Assembly: GCA_013140765.1 (NCBI GenBank)
Contig: JABFSE010000010.1
Location: 62,001-126,000, forward strand
DNA: 64,000 bases
Direction of reading: 5' to 3'
From: Sulfuriferula sp.
GTDB taxonomy: Bacteria; Pseudomonadota; Gammaproteobacteria; Burkholderiales; Sulfuriferulaceae
Position numbers and translations under genes: made by a program. This document shows, piece by piece, positions 1 through 6,725 of the stretch. Under the pieces are notes generated by a model. It was given only the letters and a program-made list of their open reading frames with translations. It searched no databases and was not told the origin of the DNA. The first letter of the stretch is position 1, and every line of letters starts with the position of its first letter.

Positions 1-10
1 TACCCGTGAT

Positions 11-47
11 AAGCCCTCCGTTGCCCGTAAGTGACGGGGGGCTTTTT
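11..47 (+). terminator. Rho-independent terminator at the left edge
   Basis: An 11-bp stem (11-21 with 34-44, one G-T wobble) is followed by a run of T. It lies 31 bases before cbbQ, so it probably ends a gene left of the window, plausibly the small RuBisCO subunit (inference). Some read-through would be needed if cbbQ shares that promoter. Confidence 0.75.
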
Positions 48-77
48 TATCTATCGTTCTATGTATAGGAATAAAAC

Positions 78-881
78 ATGAATGACATCATCAAACAGTA
101 TGTAATTGAAAAAGAACCCTATTATCGTCCTGTTGCGGACGAAGTCGAGCTGTACGAAGCTACTTACGCCGTGCGTATGCCGATGATGTTAAAAGGTCCG
201 ACAGGTTGCGGTAAAACGCGTTTTGTTGAACATATGGCATGGAAATTAAACAAGCCGCTGATTACGGTTGCTTGTAACGAAGATATGACAGCTTCTGATT
301 TAGTCGGTCGCTTTTTATTGGACGCATCTGGCACCCGTTGGCAAGATGGTCCGCTCGCAATAGCCGCCCGTCATGGCGCGATTTGCTACCTCGATGAAGT
401 GGTTGAAGCGCGTCAAGACACCACCGTGGTTATCCACCCATTAACCGATGCGCGTCGAGTATTGCCGTTGGAAAAAAAAGGTGAGCTGATACAGGCACAT
501 CCAGATTTTCAGTTGGTGATTTCGTATAACCCAGGCTATCAAAGTCTGATGAAGGATTTGAAACAGTCCACCAAGCAGCGTTTTGGCGCGTTAGATTTTA
601 ACTATCCAAATCATGAGATTGAGACTGAAATCGTATCTCATGAAACAGGTGTGACTAATGAAGTGGCGAGCAAATTGGTGTCTATCGCTGAACGTGCGCG
701 TAACTTAAAAGGCCACGGTCTGGATGAAGGCATTTCTACCCGTATGCTGATTTACGCAGGGTCGTTGATTGCAACGGGTGTGAACCCTCATGCGGCTTGC
801 CGTGTCGCACTGGTACGTCCGATTACGGATGATCCTGACATGCGTGATGCGCTGGACGCTGCGGTCACCACCTTCTTTTAA
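78..881 (+). CDS. cbbQ: CbbQ/NirQ/NorQ-type AAA+ ATPase (RuBisCO activase subunit)
   Basis: A MoxR-branch AAA+ ATPase of 267 residues, the usual length for CbbQ. Walker A (GPTGCGKT) is at residues 40-47, Walker B (AICYLDE) at 101-107 and a sensor-1 stretch (ISYNPGYQ) near 148-155. In this family the ATPase ring works with a VWA-domain partner to remodel an enzyme: CbbQO strips inhibitory sugar phosphates from RuBisCO, while NorQD activates nitric oxide reductase. The next gene is a CbbO-sized VWA protein, so the pair acts together. An AGGA ribosome-binding site is at 67-70, seven bases before the ATG. The CbbQ rather than NorQ reading is inferred, because the RuBisCO genes lie outside the window. 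Confidence 0.9.
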   Translation: MNDIIKQYVIEKEPYYRPVADEVELYEATYAVRMPMMLKGPTGCGKTRFVEHMAWKLNKPLITVACNEDMTASDLVGRFLLDASGTRWQDGPLAIAARHGAICYLDEVVEARQDTTVVIHPLTDARRVLPLEKKGELIQAHPDFQLVISYNPGYQSLMKDLKQSTKQRFGALDFNYPNHEIETEIVSHETGVTNEVASKLVSIAERARNLKGHGLDEGISTRMLIYAGSLIATGVNPHAACRVALVRPITDDPDMRDALDAAVTTFF

Positions 882-957
882 TGCAGGTTGTAAGGCGGGT
901 GAGGGCGTGTGCCCTTGCTCGATTATATTGACAGCTTAAATAGGGTTAAAACCAACG

Positions 958-3285
958 ATGAGCATTAACCTCGAAGACTATCAAGACATATTAGGCGAGC
1001 TATCCGAGTCCTCGCAAAGCATACTCGACGCGTCTTGGCACGAAGCCACCAAAGTATTTAGTTCGCAAGGCTTGAGCCATTATTTGCAAGGTGCGCGTTC
1101 GCTTAAAAACTTAGGACGCGGCTGTGATTTAGTCGCGACCTATATACAAGAAGCCCCGCGAGTCGCTAAAGAAATCGGCGAAGACATCATTCCTGAGCTG
1201 GTACACACAGGCATGATGATGGCCTCTAAAACCAGTGGTGCAGTGATCGAGCGTATTTTCGCCACTGCCGCCACTGCCGCTAATCGTTTAGGCGATGAGC
1301 AAGTATTCCGTAGTTATCTGCAATTGCTGGACGTACTTATTTCGCAAGCGCCACGCGGTATGCGCCCTATGCTGGATAATCTGGAGCCGTTGTTGGCGCA
1401 ATTAACCTTGGGCGGATTACGTCGCTGGGCACTGTGGGGTGCGCAGGCGCATCGTACTGATTATCCTGAACAAACACGTTACTTTGGTTTAGAGAGTAAA
1501 GAATCGCAGGCGATGTTGCAAAAAGAGCGTAAAGGCACGCTGTTTGTCGATATGCAACGCCGTATCAATATGTATTTACGCGCATTGTGGGCACGGGATT
1601 TTTTCATGCGCCCGACCTCGGGTGACTTTGAAAACCGTCAAGGCTACAAACCCTATATCGAAAATTATTTGATGTTTTTGCCCGATGCAGTGGATGATTG
1701 CGAAGGTGTGGCGGGCATAGAAATCTATCGCGCCACTGCCGCGCATTGCGCCGCACACTTGGTTTATACGCAAAAACCTATTTCTGCAGAAAGCCTCAAC
1801 CCCATGCAAATGGCGGTGATTTCGGTGATAGAAGATGCGCGGGTTGAGCAGATAGCCATTAACGCTTTTCCTGGTATGCGCCAGTTGTGGGCTACCTTGC
1901 ATTTTGCCCAGCCTACGGATGCAAAAACTTTTGGCGATTATTTGAATCGCATTGCCCGTGCCTTATTGGATGCGAGCTACGCAGACACGCACCCGATTAT
2001 TATCAAGGCGCGTGAGTTATTTGCGGCTGAACAACATAGATTGACAGATAATCAGATGGCGTGGGACATAGGCGTGACTTTAGCGCATGAGCTGTCATTG
2101 TTACGCATACCATTCCAGCCACGCACAGATTTATTGACCTCGCCTTACCGCGACGATAACCGTTATTTTTGGGAATTTGAAGAATTCGACTTCAACCAAG
2201 CGCAAGCGGCAGGTTACGAGAGTATCAAGCAAGTGCGTAAATACGTCAGCGTGATGGAAATGGTCAATGAGATAGACTGTGAACTGGCAGGCGATGACGC
2301 ACAAGAAATCTGGGTGCTGGGCACTGAGCTACATCCTTACGAAGAAACAGGTCAGAGCTACAACGAAACCGAAGGTAAAGAGCCTATTTCTGACCCGTAT
2401 CATTATTCCGAATGGGATTACCAGATACAGTTAGAGCGTCCCGCTTGGGCGACCGTAATAGAAAAACGCGCTAAATCAGGCGAATTGCAGATTATCAATG
2501 ATATTGTAGCGCAACATAAACGCACCATATCGCGGATGAAATTTCTGTTAGAAGCGATGCAACCGCAAGGCGTGACGCGCATCCGCAAGCTCGAAGATGG
2601 CGACGAAGTGGATATCAATGCGGCTATTCGTTCGATGATAGACATACGCATGAATATACAGCCAGATACGCGCATCATGATGCGTTCAGTGCGTAAAGTG
2701 CGAGACATTTCGGTGATGGTGCTGATAGATTTATCCGAATCCACCAACGAAAAAGTAGCGGGGCAGGATTTCAGTGTGCTAGATTTAACGCGCCAAGCGG
2801 CGGTGTTATTGGCCGATGCGATTAACAAAGTGGGCGACCCATTTGCGATACATGGCTTTTGCTCAGACGGTCGGCATAATGTGGAATACCATAGATTCAA
2901 AGATTTTGACCAGCCTTATAACGATACGGCGAAAACCAAATTAGCGGGTATGACTGGGCAATTATCTACCCGCATGGGGGCGGCAATACGTCATGCTGGA
3001 CACTATTTGAAACAGCAGAAATCATCGAAAAAGCTATTATTAGTGATTACCGACGGTGAGCCAGCCGATATTGACGTGCGTGATCCGCAGTATTTGCGCT
3101 TTGATACCAAAAAAGCGGTAGAAGAGGTGGCGCGTTCAGGTGTAGTCACGTATTGTATGAGCCTCGATCCGCGTGCTGACCAATATGTATCGCGCATATT
3201 TGGTGCGCGGAACTTCATGGTGGTCGATCATGTCGAACGCCTCCCCGAAAAATTACCAGCACTTTACGCAGGGCTCACACGATGA
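958..3285 (+). CDS. cbbO: CbbO-type VWA-domain activase partner
   Basis: A 775-residue cytoplasmic protein with a C-terminal von Willebrand A domain. The MIDAS metal-binding signature is intact: D591, S593 and S595 in DLSES, and the later ITDGE motif around residues 697-701. The long helical N-terminal part matches the CbbO/NorD family, whose MIDAS domain contacts the substrate enzyme (for CbbO, RuBisCO) while CbbQ supplies ATP-driven remodelling. It lies 76 bases after cbbQ and overlaps the next small gene by ATGA, so the three are probably co-transcribed. NorD is the alternative name, but no nor genes are visible. Confidence 0.88.
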   Translation: MSINLEDYQDILGELSESSQSILDASWHEATKVFSSQGLSHYLQGARSLKNLGRGCDLVATYIQEAPRVAKEIGEDIIPELVHTGMMMASKTSGAVIERIFATAATAANRLGDEQVFRSYLQLLDVLISQAPRGMRPMLDNLEPLLAQLTLGGLRRWALWGAQAHRTDYPEQTRYFGLESKESQAMLQKERKGTLFVDMQRRINMYLRALWARDFFMRPTSGDFENRQGYKPYIENYLMFLPDAVDDCEGVAGIEIYRATAAHCAAHLVYTQKPISAESLNPMQMAVISVIEDARVEQIAINAFPGMRQLWATLHFAQPTDAKTFGDYLNRIARALLDASYADTHPIIIKARELFAAEQHRLTDNQMAWDIGVTLAHELSLLRIPFQPRTDLLTSPYRDDNRYFWEFEEFDFNQAQAAGYESIKQVRKYVSVMEMVNEIDCELAGDDAQEIWVLGTELHPYEETGQSYNETEGKEPISDPYHYSEWDYQIQLERPAWATVIEKRAKSGELQIINDIVAQHKRTISRMKFLLEAMQPQGVTRIRKLEDGDEVDINAAIRSMIDIRMNIQPDTRIMMRSVRKVRDISVMVLIDLSESTNEKVAGQDFSVLDLTRQAAVLLADAINKVGDPFAIHGFCSDGRHNVEYHRFKDFDQPYNDTAKTKLAGMTGQLSTRMGAAIRHAGHYLKQQKSSKKLLLVITDGEPADIDVRDPQYLRFDTKKAVEEVARSGVVTYCMSLDPRADQYVSRIFGARNFMVVDHVERLPEKLPALYAGLTR

Positions 3286-3584
3286 CACAACAATTTTATG
3301 TCGGTATCGACAACGATAACAAAGCAGGTTTAACCCATTTAGGGCGCATGGTGCGCGACGCTTGGGTGTTTGGCATTATTCCCGAAACGGAAACCTGTGA
3401 AGGTTGGGATGGTGCGCGTATGCAGGGTTTGTATGAAAAAGTATATGCCGCTTGGGAACCCTACGCGCATATTCCCAGCCGCTTGCCTGAAGATTTACGC
3501 GCTAAGCATACCGCGCTGTATGAGCAGGCTATCGTTAAGGCGCGTGCTGATGGCTGGGATGCTGAATTAGGCGACGATGAGTAA
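3282..3584 (+). CDS. Small conserved protein translationally coupled to cbbO
   Basis: A 100-residue soluble, acidic protein whose ATG overlaps the cbbO stop codon (ATGA at 3282-3285), so translation is probably coupled. It has no signal peptide, membrane segment or motif that I recognise; aromatic residues are frequent in the middle (EGWDGARMQGLYEKVYAAW). From memory, some autotrophic betaproteobacteria carry a short gene called cbbN after cbbO, and this may be that gene, but I cannot confirm homology. The position suggests a role in RuBisCO activation or in regulating the CbbQO complex. Confidence 0.7.
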   Translation: MTQQFYVGIDNDNKAGLTHLGRMVRDAWVFGIIPETETCEGWDGARMQGLYEKVYAAWEPYAHIPSRLPEDLRAKHTALYEQAIVKARADGWDAELGDDE

Positions 3585-3986
3585 TTAAGACGCGGGCAAT
3601 TTGATGATGCTTCCCGTTTGTACGGGACGTGATTTGCTGGCAAGTGCTTGGAGCGCAAGCGGCAATTCATGTTGCAAACGGCTCATCAACAAGCTCGACT
3701 CAGCTTGGTAATAAACAGCCTGATAAGCAACGGCATCACTCAAACTGTTGCGTTGCTGAGGCTGAAAATGTTGCCATGCAATATCCACCCAGCATTTACG
3801 CACACCGTCTAAAAATACCCATTCTTCATCATCCAATACAGCCAAGTATTGCATGGCGCGTATAGGTACAAACAGCACGCGCTGTGGCGTGTTGTGCAAC
3901 AGATTTAACGCCAAATTATAAACGTGAGCGGGTAGAGTGCGTGTTTCTTGCGCGTAAATGGAATCGCGGTAGCAAGTGATTTCCAT
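3585..3986 (-). CDS. Conserved hypothetical protein
   Basis: A 133-residue protein if started at the ATG beginning MEITCYRD. Upstream in-frame ATGs at 4001 and 4049 exist, but the first segment looks non-coding and no start has a convincing ribosome-binding site. The protein is soluble and rich in Gln and Ala; a central stretch (RVLFVPIRAMQYLAVLDDEE) reads like a beta-rich fold, followed by helices. Its stop abuts the stop of the cbbO-linked gene with no gap, and its start faces the aldolase gene, so any promoter lies within about 50 bases. I do not recognise the family. Confidence 0.6.
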   Translation of the reverse strand: MEITCYRDSIYAQETRTLPAHVYNLALNLLHNTPQRVLFVPIRAMQYLAVLDDEEWVFLDGVRKCWVDIAWQHFQPQQRNSLSDAVAYQAVYYQAESSLLMSRLQHELPLALQALASKSRPVQTGSIIKLPAS

Positions 3987-4030
3987 GATGGTGATTACCA
4001 TATAAAAAACATAGTTTGAGGATAACATAC

Positions 4031-4924
4031 GTGCCGCTAGTAAATACAACAGACATGCTAAATCACGCTTACCGTCACGGTTATGCGGTGTGTGCGTTCA
4101 ACTTGATTAACCTCGAGTTTTTAGACGGCGTATTATCTGCCGCTGAGTCTTGTCGTGCGCCGATAATACTGAGTTTTTCAGAGCCGCATCAAGCCTATTA
4201 CAGCGTTGAGTTATTGGTTGCCGCTGCGATTGCGGGTGCGCAACGAGCTTCCATTCCCGTTGCCATCGCATTCGATCACGCGTCTTCTGCCGTCAAGGCG
4301 CAAGCGGGCATAGCACTGGGGTGCAACGCTGTCATGCTCGATGTATCGGCATTGCCATTAGACGAGAACATACGCGCAACGCGGGAACTGGTAAAGTTTG
4401 CCCATGCCAACGGCGTGTCAGTAGAGGGCATACTCGGTTATGCGCCTATTAATCTGAACGAAGATGCTAATGTCACCGTCGAAGCAGACATCAATTTAAC
4501 CATGCCCGCCGAGGCCAAAGCCTATGTAGAGCGTACCGAAGTCAATAGCTTGGCTATCACCATAGGCACGCACCAAGGCATGTTACGCACCACACCCAAG
4601 CTAGACATACAACGCCTGAGCAAAATCAACGAAGCGGTGGGCATACCCTTGGTAATACATGGTGGCACGGGGCTAACCGACGATCAATTCAGAAAACTGG
4701 TAGCAAACGGTGTCGCCAAAGTGACCTACTACACCACACTGGCCGACGTGGCCGTGACCGCCATCCGTAATCAGCTCGCAACCCACAAAAACAGCAGTTA
4801 TCTCGCCTTAAATGGCGTTGCCCGCGCAGCGATTAGTGCCGAGTCTGAACGCATTTTCAAGCTGCTCGGCAGTGGTGGTCGAGCGGCAGAAGTATTGACC
4901 CAGTGCCGCTCCTATACGGCATAA
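4031..4924 (+). CDS. Divergent class II (ketose-bisphosphate) aldolase
   Basis: A TIM-barrel class II aldolase of 297 residues if begun at GTG 4031. That start is favoured by GAGGA at 4018-4022 and by the family-like N-terminus PLVNTTDMLNHAYRHGYAV. The FDHAS motif (D82, H83) supplies the catalytic Asp and a zinc His, and HGGTG carries H210. Other conserved sites differ: IGTHQGM has its His (H181) one place earlier than the usual IGTxHG, and KVTYYTTL replaces the usual phosphate-binding KINVNTEL-like motif. The substrate may therefore not be fructose-1,6-bisphosphate. Proximity to cbb genes makes a Calvin-cycle role tempting, but the changed motifs argue for caution. Confidence 0.8.
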   Translation: MPLVNTTDMLNHAYRHGYAVCAFNLINLEFLDGVLSAAESCRAPIILSFSEPHQAYYSVELLVAAAIAGAQRASIPVAIAFDHASSAVKAQAGIALGCNAVMLDVSALPLDENIRATRELVKFAHANGVSVEGILGYAPINLNEDANVTVEADINLTMPAEAKAYVERTEVNSLAITIGTHQGMLRTTPKLDIQRLSKINEAVGIPLVIHGGTGLTDDQFRKLVANGVAKVTYYTTLADVAVTAIRNQLATHKNSSYLALNGVARAAISAESERIFKLLGSGGRAAEVLTQCRSYTA

Positions 4925-5248
4925 TTAAGCAGTGCCGCGCTTACGCGGTGTCGCGTTTGATCGAGGTGCTAAATTGCTTGAGCGCTCTACCAGCCGCCCA
5001 GAAACAAACTTATGTAACACGCTTGCGATTAAAGTCTGGTAGGGCATCCCTTCTTCAAGCGCACGCGCTTGAATATCCATCAAATCTGGCGCAGTAAGGC
5101 GGATATTGACTCGCTTTTCTTTGAGAAAAGTGACAGTAGCGGTGGCTTTGAATTTTGCTAATTTAACTTTTGATAGTCCGCTGGGTTTGAGCCCACCATT
5201 GTCGTATTCAGCTAGAATTTCTTTTTCAAATTCATCAAGTGGTATCAT
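4925..5248 (-). CDS. CopG/BrnA-type antitoxin
   Basis: A 107-residue protein with a ribbon-helix-helix core near residues 46-80 (KRVNIRLTAPDLMDIQARALEEG), the fold by which CopG-type antitoxins bind their operator and neutralise the toxin. The basic C-terminus (PRSNATPRKRG) is probably disordered. It starts two bases after the toxin stop. Its strong AAGGAG ribosome-binding site lies inside the last toxin codons. The gene ends exactly where the convergent aldolase gene ends. Confidence 0.85.
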   Translation of the reverse strand: MIPLDEFEKEILAEYDNGGLKPSGLSKVKLAKFKATATVTFLKEKRVNIRLTAPDLMDIQARALEEGMPYQTLIASVLHKFVSGRLVERSSNLAPRSNATPRKRGTA

Positions 5249-5250
5249 TT

Positions 5251-5529
5251 TTACGACTCCTTAAACAAATAGTCTCTGGTTGCCTTCCTACTCGGAATTA
5301 TTGTTTTCAAAAAGTAATAATTAACTTCTTCAATATAAGGCACTAAGTAAGCATAATCATCAAGTGCCACGACAAAAACGAATTGATTAGGATATTTATC
5401 CAGATTGGGATGGCATAACTCATCTAACAATCCATCTGCTTCGATTGCCAGCACAATTTCCTCGAATGAAATGCGACGTTCGAGTTTCAATAGTTCATTT
5501 TTATCATGGTTCCAGCGGAATGCTTTCAT
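5251..5529 (-). CDS. BrnT-like toxin of a type II toxin-antitoxin pair
   Basis: A 92-residue protein with features of BrnT-like and related small toxins: an N-terminal FRWNHDKNELLKLERRISFEE segment, an acidic middle, and a C-terminal IIPSRKATRDYL segment. Family members are ribonuclease-like toxins of RelE type; cleavage by this protein is inference. Toxin-first order followed by a CopG antitoxin fits BrnTA. The transcript start predicted from the promoter upstream is at or next to the ATG, so the toxin may be translated from a leaderless message. Confidence 0.85.
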   Translation of the reverse strand: MKAFRWNHDKNELLKLERRISFEEIVLAIEADGLLDELCHPNLDKYPNQFVFVVALDDYAYLVPYIEEVNYYFLKTIIPSRKATRDYLFKES

Positions 5530-5565
5530 CTAGAGAATTCTAGTTTAATGTGTGCCTAATGTCAC
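5530..5565 (-). promoter_or_regulatory. Promoter and operator of the BrnT-like/CopG operon
   Basis: On the minus strand, a -35 GTGACA (5560-5565) is 17 bases from a -10 TAGAAT (5537-5542). An inverted repeat, CTAGA/TCTAG (5530-5534 and 5539-5543), overlaps the -10 and ends at the toxin start codon. That is where a ribbon-helix-helix antitoxin would bind to repress its own operon (inference). Confidence 0.6.
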
Positions 5566-5594
5566 CTTTTTAGTTTGGTTTTTAACATCAATTT

Positions 5595-5634
5595 TTGAGA
5601 AAAGTGACAGCAGCGACTGCTTTGAATTTTGTTA
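5595..5634. repeat. Degenerate second copy of an antitoxin segment
   Basis: These 40 bases match 5121-5160, inside the CopG antitoxin gene, at 35 of 40 positions in the same orientation, with the toxin gene lying between the copies. The similarity stops sharply on the right. It is best read as the remnant of a second antitoxin gene or of a duplicated module. Apart from this relic, the 5566-5750 interval holds only the ribosome-binding site of the next gene. Confidence 0.75.
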
Positions 5635-5750
5635 TTGTCCTTAAGTATCACCATATACTGTTATACTTATAAAAACACCTGATATATTGTGCCCGCGCTG
5701 TCGAGGCTGGGTTGTCATTACCTTCAACCACTTATTAAGCAGGAGTCACT

Positions 5751-6536
5751 ATGCAGCAACTCACGCCAGCAGGTCAAAATATAGTCAACGACTTATCCAA
5801 TAGATACAATCTCAGCCACGATGCCGTTATACATATGATTATCGCCGTGAGTAATGGCGGCGGTACGATGGCGCAGTTCAACTCGCCTGAGCTGGGCGGT
5901 TCAGGACAGTGGATGCAAGGCGGTATGACGATGGTGGGCGATATGTTCAACTATGGCCTCAAAAATACAGTCAATAACCTCTGTGCAGAGATTTCTAATG
6001 CCCTCGCAAATACGCAAATATTTCCTGTCATACCAGCAGGCACACCAGGTAGCATCCATTGGTGGCCAGCTGATTTAGGGAATCCTTTTAGCAGTGGCGG
6101 TCAAAACAATATCCGTTATGCGGCTTTTCCTCACAGACTAGCTGTTGAGATGAATGGGCAAGTCACCGTTTATGATACGCTGGATCATAATATTGGCGGG
6201 GTCAGTCAACAACAAGGCGGCGACACCTCGCTCACATTTTCCAGCCAATATGGAACCATATCCGTAGCCGCGTTGCCGATTATTTCTGGTGGCGTGAATG
6301 CGATGCCCGTGCCACCGCCACCCCAGACTAATTTTGCACAAGCTGTGTATGATAATGTTGCCCAGCCTGTCAATCAAAATCCTGCGCCCGTAGCAACGGA
6401 GATGCCCACGCTCAAAAATGACACTAGCGATACGATAGTCCAGCTGATTGAAAAACTGTCCAAGCTACGTGACGCAGGGGCACTGACGGACATTGAATTT
6501 AACACCAAAAAAATCGAATTACTCAATAGGCTGTAA
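5751..6536 (+). CDS. SHOCT-domain protein of unknown function
   Basis: A 261-residue protein with AGGAG at 5741-5745 giving a clear start. The last ~35 residues (VQLIEKLSKLRDAGALTDIEF) form a SHOCT domain, a short C-terminal oligomerisation module found on many unrelated proteins. The N-terminal half begins with a helical segment resembling a DNA-binding or dimerisation helix (IVNDLSNRYNLSHDAVIHMI), then a Gly-rich stretch and a beta-rich core around residues 95-185. A Pro-rich linker (VPPPPQTN) joins core and SHOCT domain. There is no signal peptide. Function is unknown, and the gene stands alone. Confidence 0.8.
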   Translation: MQQLTPAGQNIVNDLSNRYNLSHDAVIHMIIAVSNGGGTMAQFNSPELGGSGQWMQGGMTMVGDMFNYGLKNTVNNLCAEISNALANTQIFPVIPAGTPGSIHWWPADLGNPFSSGGQNNIRYAAFPHRLAVEMNGQVTVYDTLDHNIGGVSQQQGGDTSLTFSSQYGTISVAALPIISGGVNAMPVPPPPQTNFAQAVYDNVAQPVNQNPAPVATEMPTLKNDTSDTIVQLIEKLSKLRDAGALTDIEFNTKKIELLNRL

Positions 6537-6549
6537 TTTGCCATTATTG

Positions 6550-6583
6550 ACTAGCCTCGCCTCGCTTGATGAGTGAGGCTAGT
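6550..6583. terminator. Hairpin after the SHOCT gene
   Basis: A perfect 9-bp inverted repeat, ACTAGCCTC (6550-6558) with GAGGCTAGT (6575-6583), begins 14 bases after the stop codon. No T run follows on the plus strand, so it is a weak or Rho-assisted terminator, or an RNA-stabilising stem. The remaining bases to 6725 hold only minor dyads. Confidence 0.4.
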
Positions 6584-6725
6584 AGGGCGTGCCATCTATC
6601 GAGATAGAATGTGTAGTGCGTGGGATCACTTGTTCTGCGATGATTGCAGATGGTTTTGAATCTTTAGTCATCGTGTAGTCTTTCTCTGCAAGGACTAATG
6701 TTTAATAGGCTGCGCGACGCGTCGC

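Noticed and set aside
2418-2900. Antisense frame of 160 residues within cbbO
   Set aside because: It lies wholly opposite a well-conserved VWA coding region, with composition expected of a shadow frame.
4903-5097. Short plus-strand frame over the aldolase/antitoxin junction
   Set aside because: It is antisense to the CopG antitoxin and has no ribosome-binding site.
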